NCBI RefSeq assembly: GCF_025947345.1
Contig: NZ_CP110011.1
Span: forward strand, 2,852,001 to 2,916,000
From: Flavobacterium sp. N502536
Lineage (GTDB): Bacteria > Bacteroidota > Bacteroidia > Flavobacteriales > Flavobacteriaceae
DNA: 64,000 bases
Reading direction: 5' to 3'
Below are positions 9,790 to 18,147 of this stretch, in pieces; the first letter of the stretch is position 1; the number at the start of each line of letters is the position of its first letter. Position numbers and translations under genes: made by a program. Under the pieces are notes generated by a model. That model saw only the letters and a list, made by a program, of their open reading frames with translations, had not been told where the DNA came from and searched no databases.

Positions 9790-9805
9790 TTTACAAATTT
9801 GTAAA
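9790..9805. promoter_or_regulatory. Perfect 16-nt palindrome upstream of tamB
   Basis: TTTACAAATTTGTAAA is its own reverse complement and lies 48 nt before the tamB ATG, where a dimeric regulator could bind. It could also be chance in AT-rich DNA. Confidence 0.35.
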
Positions 9806-9853
9806 TACAGTTTTGTATGAATTAAAATTAATCCAAATGTGTTTTATTGACGT

Positions 9854-12800
9854 ATGAATAAAAAAACCATTCATTTTCTAAAAAAAACACTTCGTGTACT
9901 GCTTTGGTGCATGGCTTCTGTAATTACGCTTTTATTGCTTCTTATTATTTTAATTCAGGTTCCGTCGGTACAGAATTTTGTAAAAGATAAGGCGATTACC
10001 TATCTGCATAAAAAGATAAAAACCAAAGTATCCCTAGAACATATTTCGATAAAATTTCCGAAAGATATTGTTTTGGAAGGTTTTTACTTTGAGGATCAAA
10101 AAAAGGATACACTGTTAAGCGGGAAACGTTTAGAGCTCGATGTTGATTTGTTTAAACTGATCAACAGTGAACTGGAAATTAATTCCGTTTCGCTGCAAAA
10201 TACAACGGCGCGTATTTCGAGAGATAAAAAGGGTGTTTTTAATTTTGATTATATTATCAAAGCATTCGAATCTAAAGAACCAAAAGTAGAAGATCCAAAT
10301 GCCAAACCTTTTAAAATTTCGGTTGTAAAAGTAAATCTTGACAATGTCAGGTTTGATTTTAAAGATGATTTTTCGAAAAATGACATCCGCGTAAAACTCA
10401 CGCATTTTGATACCAAATTCAAAGAATTCGATCTGGATAAAATGAATTTCAATATTCCGAATATTGATTTAAACGGATTAAAAGTAATGCTGAATCAGGA
10501 TGTGGTCGAGAAGATTGCGGAAGCATCGGTGCAAACCGTTGATACCATTTCAAAAAGAGCCGATTTCAATTTGAAATTAGGGAAGATCCGATTGGCAAAA
10601 ATTGATATTGCGTATGACAACAAAGACTCCAGGTTAGATTCGGGAATCAAGCTGGATGAGCTGAATTTATCAGTAAACAAAATTGATCTGAACCGCCAGT
10701 TATTGGATTTTGAGGCTTTCGAACTAAAAAATCTAAAAGGAAATTTACGACTGGGCGCAAAAGACAAACAGCTTCAAACTCCTGATTTAGATACCACAGC
10801 CATAAAACAGGCCGGCTGGAAAGTAAAACTAAACCTGATCGACATACAAAATATAGCCTTCCAATTTGATGATATGCAATCAAAGCCTATTGCTAAAGGA
10901 ATCGATTACAGTCACATGGATTTGAACCAGCTTAATTTTAAAGCAGAAAAATTGTATTATGGGAACGATACAATTTCGGGAAATATAAAAACGCTGACCG
11001 TAAACGACAAAAGTGGTTTACAGCTGCAGGCTTTAAAAACCAATTTCTTTTACGGTCCGAAGAATGCCTACTTGAACGATTTGTATTTAAAAACCCCGCA
11101 AACACTAGTCCAAAATAGTATTAAAGTTGCTTATCCTTCTATAGCTTCCCTTTCGAAAGACCTGGGTAATCTTACTTTGGATGCCGTTTTAAGCCAATCC
11201 AAAATCGGATTTAAGGACATCTTGCTTTTTGCCCCCGATTTACAAAAGAACAATCCGTTTAAAAGCAATCCAAATGCAGTTTTGAATCTCAACACCCGTT
11301 TGAGCGGAAAAATAAAAGACCTGACTATTCCACAGTTCGAAATGAGTGGAATCGGAAGCACCAAAGTCGCTGTTTCGGGAAAGATAAAAGGCCTGCCTGA
11401 CGCACAAAAAGCAGATTATGATTTAGATATTAAAAAGTTTTCCAGTACCTCCAAAGATATTTATTCGTTTGTGCCTGCGGGAACCATTCCGAAAAACATT
11501 CAGTTGCCTGCTCAGTTAAATGTGCAAGGAAAGTTTAAAGGTTCGGTTCAGAACTTTAAAACCAATTTGGCTTTGAGCAGCAGTTTCGGTAAGGCAAAAG
11601 TAGACGCCTTGTTCGATCAGCGGTTCAAGAAAAAAGAAAAATACGATGCGACCGTTTACTTACTCGATTTTGATTTGGGAAGATTGATTAAAAACGATTC
11701 AATAGGAAGAATTACGCTTAAAGCAAAAGTAAAAGGCAAAGGTTTGGACCCCAAAACGGCTCAGGCAGAATTTGACGGATTGGTTCAGAAAGCTGTCTTT
11801 AATAAATATACCTATAAAGATCTGTCTTTAAAAGGGCATATTGCCAATGGTTCTTTTGGGGTAAATTCAGGAATGAATGACCCGAATCTGAATTTTAATT
11901 TAACGGCAAGCGGAGATACCAAAGACAAGTATCCTACCATTCAGTTAAAATTAAACCTGGACATTGCCGATCTCGAAAAACTAAACCTGCACGCCGGCCC
12001 AATGAAACTGCGTGGAAATGTCGATGCCGATATCGCCAATAGTAATCCTGATTTTTTAAACGGAAAAGTGTTTCTTTCGAACATTCAGGTTGCACAGGAG
12101 GCAGAACCGATCATTCTCGATTCAATTCGGGTAATTGCCTTTGCCGATCAAAATCGAAACAACATCAAAGTATCTTCTCAGTTTTTAAACGCCGAAATCG
12201 ATGGTAAATACAAACTGACGACTTTAGCAGCAGCGCTGAAAAAAACAGCCTCAAAATACATTGATTTAAAAAATCCAAAAGTAAAAGGCGAATCCGATGA
12301 GCAGCGTTTGGCTTTTACAATAAAGGTGGACAACGATCCTATTTTACTGAAACTGCTTCCGGAATTAAAAGGTTTAGAGCCGATTACCCTAACAGGGAAA
12401 TACAACAATGTAACCGATTCTCTTCAAGTCAGCGGAAGTATTCCGAGAATTGTATATGCAGACAACACCATTGCCGATGGGAAAATTAACATTGAAGCCA
12501 AAGAGAATGCTTTAGAATACAAGGTTTCTTTTGGTACAATTGAAAGTGGATCTTTAAAAGTTCCGTTTACAAGTTTGTTCGGAAAAATCGAAAACAATAT
12601 TCTCGATTATGCATTGGAAGTAAAAGATGCCAAAGAAAAACAGCAGTACTTTATTGCGGGAGATTTAAAGCATGACGGTTCAAAAAACAGCCTCAGGATT
12701 GATGCTCAGAATTTTATTCTGAACTATGATAAATGGAATATAGATCCGGAAAATGTGGTGGAGTTTGGAGGTAAAAGGTTGTACGTTAATAAATTTAATT

Positions 12801-14944
12801 TAGAAAATTCGGGTAACGAGTTAAGAGTTCAATCGCAAGGAGATCAGGATAATGCGCCGTTACAGGTTGATTTTGTCAATTTCAAAATAGAGACGATCAT
12901 GAACATCGTCAAGAAAGATCAATTGTTGATGCAGGGGCTGATTAATGGAAATGCTCTGGTTGAAAATGTGATGACAAAACCAACTTTTACTTCAGACATA
13001 AAAATAGATCAGTTTGCTTTTAAAGGAGAGCCGGTTGGAAATATTGCGGTAAAAGTCGACAATAAAACAGCAAATTTACTGGCAGCAAATGTTACGCTTG
13101 ACGGAGAAGGAAATGAGGTGAATCTGACCGGAAATTACAAAATAGACGATGGAAATCTGGACTTTGATTTAAATCTGAACAAACTGAACATCAAGAGCAT
13201 TCAGGGTTTTAGTATGGGCAATCTAACCGAAGGGACGGGGTATTTAACAGGGAATTTCAAAATTACCGGAAACGCTAACGCTCCAAAAGTAAACGGAGAA
13301 CTCAACTTTAAAGAGACAGGTTTCAGAGTAACGAAGTTCAACTCCTATTTTAAAACAGTCGATGAAAAAATAACACTTCAAAACGATGTCATCACCTTTG
13401 ATACGTTCACACTGCATGATGAAAATGACAATGAATTGATTGTAAACGGAACCATCAAATCGACAGATTATAGCCGTTTTGACTTTGGTTTAACCGTTGT
13501 TGCAGATAATTTCAGAGCCATACATTCGAAGGAAAAAGACAACGATTTGTTTTATGGAGATCTGTTGTTAGATACGAAACTAAACATCAAAGGAACACTT
13601 GAAAATCCTGTAGTTGGTGGAAATATTAAAATAAATAAAGCCACTAAGTTTACAGTGGTAATGCCGCAATCCGATCCTTCCATAGCAGATCGCGACGGAA
13701 TAGTAGAGTTTGTCAACGAAGACAATCAGTACCTGAAACAAACGGCTGCGATGGAGCAAAAACTGAATCAATCGAGGTTAGTGGGGATGGATGTAAGTGT
13801 GGCTATTTCGATCGACAAAGAAGCCGAATTAACACTGGTTATCGATAAAGGAAACGGTGATTATTTGAATTTAAAAGGAGAAGCCGAACTTACAGGTGGA
13901 ATCGATCCGTCGGGAAAAACAACTTTAACGGGTAAATACGAGTTTTCGGATGGGGCTTATGAGATGAATTTCAACATGATCCGACGAAAATTTGATATTC
14001 AGAAAGGAAGTTATATCATTTGGAACGGTGAGCCTACCATGGCCAATCTGAATATAACGGCGATTTATAAAGTAAACACCGCACCAATAGATTTATTGGG
14101 CAATCAATTACCAACGGATAATCCGACCGAGCGAAACACCTATAAGCAGAAAATTCCGTTTCAGACCTTGTTGAAAATGAACGGGGAGCTTTTAAAACCT
14201 GAAATCACTTTTGATATCGTACTTCCGGAGGGCAATAATGATGTTTCGGCAAATGTGGTATCGCTTACCAAAGCAAAACTCCAGCAGTTAAGACAAGAAC
14301 CGGCGGAATTGAACAAACAGGTTTTTGCTCTTTTACTATTGAACCGATTTATTGGCGAAAACCCATTTTCGAGTGAAAGCGGCGGAACTAGTGCAGAATC
14401 GCTCGCACGACAAAGTGTGAGCAAAATTTTGTCACAGCAATTGAATGATCTTGCTGGAGAATTAATCACCGGAGTTCAGTTAGAATTTGACCTCGAGTCA
14501 ACAGACGATTATACATCGGGAAGCAGAGAAAACAGAACCGATTTGAACGTAGGGGTTTCTAAAAAGCTGTTAAACGATCGATTAAAGGTTACCGTAGGAA
14601 GCAGTTTTGCGGTGGAAGGACAGGAACGCGCTAACGAACAGAGTACCAATATTGCAGGCGATGTGGCACTGGATTATCAATTAACGAAAGATGGCCGTTA
14701 TATGGTTCGTGCGTATCGAAAAAATGAATATCAGGTGGCTGTTGAAGGACAGGTAGTCGAAACGGGGGTTGCCTTTATCATCACCATGAGTTATAATAAA
14801 TTCCGCGAACTTTTTCATCGCAGTGCAGCCGAAAAAGAAATGATAAAAGAAGAAAAACTGCGCAAGGAAAAAAATAAACTCAAAGAGAAAGAGGAGAAGC
14901 AAAAAAAGGAAAATCAAATAGAAGGAAATGAGCAAAAAACATAG
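9854..14944 (+). CDS. tamB: Translocation/assembly module protein TamB (DUF490)
   Basis: 1696 residues. An N-terminal membrane anchor (about 13-36, LLWCMASVITLLLLLIILIQV) is followed by AsmA-like beta-rich repeats through most of the length. The conserved C-terminal TamB/DUF490 domain (about 1200-1640) includes GKYEFSDGAYEMNFNMIRRKFDIQKGSYIIWNGEP. The last about 45 residues are a highly charged Lys/Glu tail not found in proteobacterial TamB as far as I recall. TamB family proteins form a hydrophobic groove across the periplasm for lipid transfer or envelope assembly. The stop overlaps the next gene, tamL, by 17 nt, which implies translational coupling and a shared complex. Confidence 0.92.
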   Translation: MNKKTIHFLKKTLRVLLWCMASVITLLLLLIILIQVPSVQNFVKDKAITYLHKKIKTKVSLEHISIKFPKDIVLEGFYFEDQKKDTLLSGKRLELDVDLFKLINSELEINSVSLQNTTARISRDKKGVFNFDYIIKAFESKEPKVEDPNAKPFKISVVKVNLDNVRFDFKDDFSKNDIRVKLTHFDTKFKEFDLDKMNFNIPNIDLNGLKVMLNQDVVEKIAEASVQTVDTISKRADFNLKLGKIRLAKIDIAYDNKDSRLDSGIKLDELNLSVNKIDLNRQLLDFEAFELKNLKGNLRLGAKDKQLQTPDLDTTAIKQAGWKVKLNLIDIQNIAFQFDDMQSKPIAKGIDYSHMDLNQLNFKAEKLYYGNDTISGNIKTLTVNDKSGLQLQALKTNFFYGPKNAYLNDLYLKTPQTLVQNSIKVAYPSIASLSKDLGNLTLDAVLSQSKIGFKDILLFAPDLQKNNPFKSNPNAVLNLNTRLSGKIKDLTIPQFEMSGIGSTKVAVSGKIKGLPDAQKADYDLDIKKFSSTSKDIYSFVPAGTIPKNIQLPAQLNVQGKFKGSVQNFKTNLALSSSFGKAKVDALFDQRFKKKEKYDATVYLLDFDLGRLIKNDSIGRITLKAKVKGKGLDPKTAQAEFDGLVQKAVFNKYTYKDLSLKGHIANGSFGVNSGMNDPNLNFNLTASGDTKDKYPTIQLKLNLDIADLEKLNLHAGPMKLRGNVDADIANSNPDFLNGKVFLSNIQVAQEAEPIILDSIRVIAFADQNRNNIKVSSQFLNAEIDGKYKLTTLAAALKKTASKYIDLKNPKVKGESDEQRLAFTIKVDNDPILLKLLPELKGLEPITLTGKYNNVTDSLQVSGSIPRIVYADNTIADGKINIEAKENALEYKVSFGTIESGSLKVPFTSLFGKIENNILDYALEVKDAKEKQQYFIAGDLKHDGSKNSLRIDAQNFILNYDKWNIDPENVVEFGGKRLYVNKFNLENSGNELRVQSQGDQDNAPLQVDFVNFKIETIMNIVKKDQLLMQGLINGNALVENVMTKPTFTSDIKIDQFAFKGEPVGNIAVKVDNKTANLLAANVTLDGEGNEVNLTGNYKIDDGNLDFDLNLNKLNIKSIQGFSMGNLTEGTGYLTGNFKITGNANAPKVNGELNFKETGFRVTKFNSYFKTVDEKITLQNDVITFDTFTLHDENDNELIVNGTIKSTDYSRFDFGLTVVADNFRAIHSKEKDNDLFYGDLLLDTKLNIKGTLENPVVGGNIKINKATKFTVVMPQSDPSIADRDGIVEFVNEDNQYLKQTAAMEQKLNQSRLVGMDVSVAISIDKEAELTLVIDKGNGDYLNLKGEAELTGGIDPSGKTTLTGKYEFSDGAYEMNFNMIRRKFDIQKGSYIIWNGEPTMANLNITAIYKVNTAPIDLLGNQLPTDNPTERNTYKQKIPFQTLLKMNGELLKPEITFDIVLPEGNNDVSANVVSLTKAKLQQLRQEPAELNKQVFALLLLNRFIGENPFSSESGGTSAESLARQSVSKILSQQLNDLAGELITGVQLEFDLESTDDYTSGSRENRTDLNVGVSKKLLNDRLKVTVGSSFAVEGQERANEQSTNIAGDVALDYQLTKDGRYMVRAYRKNEYQVAVEGQVVETGVAFIITMSYNKFRELFHRSAAEKEMIKEEKLRKEKNKLKEKEEKQKKENQIEGNEQKT

Positions 14945-17246
14945 CAACAGGAGCATGAAATACATCAGCTGTTTTGCTGCGCTATCCTTATTTTTTGTTT
15001 TTGGATGCAGTAATACAAAGTATTTACCGGAAGGCGATTTATTATACACAGGAGGTTCTGTAACCATAAAAGATTCTATTCTTAAAAAGAAAGAACGAAA
15101 AGAACTGGAGAACGAACTGAATGATTTGCTGCGCCCGAAACCGAACAAGCAGTTTCTGGGATTGCGGCCTAAATTATGGTTCTATAATATGGCCGGAGAG
15201 CCTAAAAAGCAAAAGGGAATCCGATATTGGCTGCGCACTAAAGTGGGCGAACCTCCGGTACTTTTTAGTAAAGTCGACTTAGATTATAATGCTGCTGTTC
15301 TTCGGAATTTTACCGAAAACAGAGGGTATTTTAAAACCTGCGTGAGTGCCGACTCCACCGTTAGCGATAAAAGAGCTACGGCAGAATATACAGTAGTACC
15401 CAAAAAGCAGTACACGATTAAAAGCGTGATTTTTCCTGATGATTCATTGGCAATGTCAAGAATAATCGGAAGGTCAAGCCGAAGAAGCTTGTTGAAAGTG
15501 GGGCAGCCCTATGATTTGGATGTTATAAAAGCAGAACGGGAGCGTATAGATGCCAGACTGAAGGAGAAGGGGTATTATTATTTTAACCCCGATTATCTTT
15601 TGGCTCAGGTAGACAGCAGTAAAGGAGATCATGAAGTAAAAATTAGATTGGTCATTAAAGCGGATACGCCTCCAAAAGCGCTTACCGCTTACAAAATCAA
15701 TAAAGTTGTAGTCTATCCGAATTTTACCATTTCAAAAGACAGTGTTAAATACCAGCCGAAAGATGTGGTTCAGTACAAAGACTTTACCATTATTGATACG
15801 GCGAACACTTTTAAACCAAGAGTTTTTGACCGCGCCATCTACTTCAAAAAAGGAGATGTTTACAACCGTAAAGACCACAATCTGACCCTAAATCGCTTTG
15901 TGAATTTGGGAACATTCAGTTTTGTTAAGAATGAATTTAAGCCTTCTGATAGTTTGCCAAATGCGCTGGATGCGTATTATTATCTGACACTTTTGCCAAA
16001 GAAATTTATTCGGGTAGAAGTTTTGGGGAAAACAAACTCGGCCAGTTATACCGGAACAGAAGTAAATCTAAACTGGAACAACAGAAACTTATTTCGCGGT
16101 GCAGAATTACTGACGGTTTCTATTTTTGGCGGTGCCGATTTTCAGCTTTCAGGAGCGAATAATGGTAGAAACATCTACAAACTTGGAACAGAAACCAGTT
16201 TGACCTGGCCAAGATTTATCGTTCCGTTTTTTCATATTGAAGGTTCGAGCGAATATGTGCCGCGAACCAAAGCAACAGTGCGCTATGAATATCAAAACCG
16301 AACACAATTGTATGCGTTAAACTCTTTTAAAACGTCTTTTGGATACCAGTGGAAAGAGAACATTCGGAAAGAACATCAGCTGAATGTAATTGATGTGACC
16401 TATGTGAGTCCCAATCACGTCACGGCTGAATATTTAGCAGATATTAAGCAAGATCCATCTTTGGAAAAAGTAATCGAAAAGCAGCTTATTTTTGGACCAA
16501 CTTATACCTATACCTACACCAATACCATGCAAAAGCGTAGAAAAAATACGTTTTACTTTAGTGGTGATCTAGATTTGGCCGGAAACGTTACAGGTCTGGT
16601 GACAGGCGCTAATATTAAGAAGAATGATACCATAAAGATATTTGACGTTCCGTTTAGTCAGTTCGTAAAAATGAGAGGTGACTTCAGGCATTATTTAAAA
16701 CTGGGAAAAGAAAGTGAATTGGCCAGCAGAATTATTTTGGGAATAGGACTTCCGTACGGAAATTCACGAGCTTTGCCAACGGCTAAACAATTTGTGGTAG
16801 GAGGAACCAATAGCATTCGGGCTTTCAGAGCCAGATCACTCGGGCCGGGAAGTTATCTCAATACCCAAACGACTAATAATTTTCTTCCGGATCAGTCAGG
16901 CGATTTGAAACTGGAGTTTAGTACCGAATACAGGGCAAAACTTTTTAGTATTGTTCGTGGTGCCGTATTTGTAGATGCAGGAAATGTGTGGCTGCTCAAT
17001 TCAGATCCAAACAAGAAGGGCGGAGAAATTACCAAAGATTTCATGAAAGATATTGCCGTAGGAGCCGGAGCCGGATTGCGTTTTGATTTGTCTTTTCTGG
17101 TTTTAAGAACCGATTTGGCATTTCCGTTGAGAAAACCCTATTTGCCACAAGGACAGCGATGGGTTATCGACGATATTAATTTTGGAAGTGGCCCCTGGAG
17201 AAAAGACAATTTGATTTTAAACATTGCAATTGGATATCCTTTTTAG
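14928..17246 (+). CDS. tamL: BamA/TamA-like outer membrane lipoprotein TamL
   Basis: 772 residues. The lipoprotein signal has a lipobox ending FVFGC, followed by SNTKYLPEGDLLYTGG, the usual N-terminus of the Bacteroidota lipidated Omp85 protein TamL. POTRA-like regions (about 60-360) precede a C-terminal Omp85 barrel (about 390-772) that contains the lid-loop motif VGGTNSIRAFRARSLGPGSY and ends in an aromatic beta signal (LILNIAIGYPF). TamL is known as the Bacteroidota counterpart of TamA that partners TamB in outer membrane biogenesis. It starts inside the tamB 3' end at 14928, and the signal peptide proper begins a few residues further in. Confidence 0.92.
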   Translation: MSKKHSNRSMKYISCFAALSLFFVFGCSNTKYLPEGDLLYTGGSVTIKDSILKKKERKELENELNDLLRPKPNKQFLGLRPKLWFYNMAGEPKKQKGIRYWLRTKVGEPPVLFSKVDLDYNAAVLRNFTENRGYFKTCVSADSTVSDKRATAEYTVVPKKQYTIKSVIFPDDSLAMSRIIGRSSRRSLLKVGQPYDLDVIKAERERIDARLKEKGYYYFNPDYLLAQVDSSKGDHEVKIRLVIKADTPPKALTAYKINKVVVYPNFTISKDSVKYQPKDVVQYKDFTIIDTANTFKPRVFDRAIYFKKGDVYNRKDHNLTLNRFVNLGTFSFVKNEFKPSDSLPNALDAYYYLTLLPKKFIRVEVLGKTNSASYTGTEVNLNWNNRNLFRGAELLTVSIFGGADFQLSGANNGRNIYKLGTETSLTWPRFIVPFFHIEGSSEYVPRTKATVRYEYQNRTQLYALNSFKTSFGYQWKENIRKEHQLNVIDVTYVSPNHVTAEYLADIKQDPSLEKVIEKQLIFGPTYTYTYTNTMQKRRKNTFYFSGDLDLAGNVTGLVTGANIKKNDTIKIFDVPFSQFVKMRGDFRHYLKLGKESELASRIILGIGLPYGNSRALPTAKQFVVGGTNSIRAFRARSLGPGSYLNTQTTNNFLPDQSGDLKLEFSTEYRAKLFSIVRGAVFVDAGNVWLLNSDPNKKGGEITKDFMKDIAVGAGAGLRFDLSFLVLRTDLAFPLRKPYLPQGQRWVIDDINFGSGPWRKDNLILNIAIGYPF

Positions 17247-17362
17247 TTTTTTCTACGAATATAATTTTCATTTCGCTAGCGTTCAGATGCTGAAAAAAAA
17301 CGTAGCAGAAAACGTTTAACCTCTTGAAAAAAAGAAGTAAATTGGTCTAATAAATTAATAGA

Positions 17363-17992
17363 ATGCAAAATTTAATAAAGAGAATAATAGTTTTGGTCGC
17401 GGTCGTACTGGTTATAGTACTGGCTTTCAAGTATTGTGAATTCAAAAAAGACGACGATTCGACTATCGACTATAATACCAATCTGATTCAGCAGCAAATC
17501 TTAAATGTTGGAAAGTTAGTCGTTACCGAAGGGCATTTCTCTGAAGTCATTACCTATAAAAATCAGCAGAAGTATTTAATGGACATGGTTTCTTTTGAGA
17601 AGAAAGCACTTGTAGTGGTCAATGCAAATGTTACCGTAGCCTACGATTTGCATAAAATGAAGTACGATATCGACGAGAAGAACAAAACGATTACGATTTT
17701 AAACATTCCAAAAGAAGAAATTACCATCAATCCGGACATACAGTTTTATGATGTAGAACAAAGCAAACTGAATCCATTTACCGGAGACGATTACAACAAA
17801 ATCAATAAATCGGTAAAAGCGAATCTGGCTAAAAAAATAGAGGGCTCTACACTGAAAACAAATGCTCAGAACCGATTAATCAGCGAGTTGTCTAAAATCT
17901 TAATCCTGACCAATTCAATGGGCTGGAAACTGCAATACAACGGTAAAACTATTGAATCTGAGAAAGAACTGAATCAGGATTTGAAGCTTTGA
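17363..17992 (+). CDS. DUF4230 domain-containing membrane-anchored protein
   Basis: 209 residues. One N-terminal transmembrane segment (about 8-24, IIVLVAVVLVIVLAFKY) is followed by a periplasmic domain with VGKLVVTEGHFSEVITY, matching DUF4230. The role of the family is unknown. It lies 116 nt after tamL in the same direction with no clear terminator between, so readthrough from the tam operon is possible. The fold might relate to lipid-binding SRPBCC/BPI-like sheets, but nothing in the sequence proves that. Confidence 0.8.
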   Translation: MQNLIKRIIVLVAVVLVIVLAFKYCEFKKDDDSTIDYNTNLIQQQILNVGKLVVTEGHFSEVITYKNQQKYLMDMVSFEKKALVVVNANVTVAYDLHKMKYDIDEKNKTITILNIPKEEITINPDIQFYDVEQSKLNPFTGDDYNKINKSVKANLAKKIEGSTLKTNAQNRLISELSKILILTNSMGWKLQYNGKTIESEKELNQDLKL

Positions 17993-18004
17993 TTATTTGA
18001 GGTA

Positions 18005-18134
18005 CTAAGACGCTAAGATACTAAGGTTCTAAGTTTTTATTTTCAACCAGATTGCTATTGTTTGTCAAAAATGACAAGTTTTTTTTTTTTTTTTAAACTC
18101 AGAACCTTAGTATCTCAGAAGCTTAGCAACTTAC
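18005..18134. repeat. Inverted pair of CTAAGNNN octamer arrays between convergent genes
   Basis: Plus strand 18005-18036 is four octamers: CTAAGACG, CTAAGATA, CTAAGGTT, CTAAGTTT. Positions 18095-18126 carry the reverse complement of nearly the same 32 nt (28 of 32 matching), and one further partial unit runs to 18134. A run of 16 T lies just before the second arm (18079-18094). The pair can fold into a long hairpin between the DUF4230 gene and the hydroxylase gene and may act as a two-way terminator. Confidence 0.85.
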
Positions 18135-18147
18135 AATAACTTCTAAA

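Larger units (their letters stand above)
9257..9853. other. 597-bp divergent intergenic region (T9SS operon / tamB)
   Basis: No credible gene is seen. It contains a candidate leftward promoter (9415-9422), a long inverted repeat in the leftward 5' leader (9323-9372) and a perfect 16-nt palindrome TTTACAAATTTGTAAA at 9790-9805, 48 nt before tamB. The stretch 9480-9760 is AT-rich and otherwise featureless. Confidence 0.6.

Noticed and set aside
14681..15148. A 155-codon leftward frame across the tamB/tamL junction
   Set aside because: It is antisense to two well-supported coding regions; its Phe/Leu/Ser-rich sequence is what Lys/Glu-rich codons give on the other strand.
18079..18094. Run of 16 T as a phase-variable tract
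   Set aside because: It lies between two convergent genes and outside any coding region, so slippage would not change a protein; it could also be a sequencing length error.
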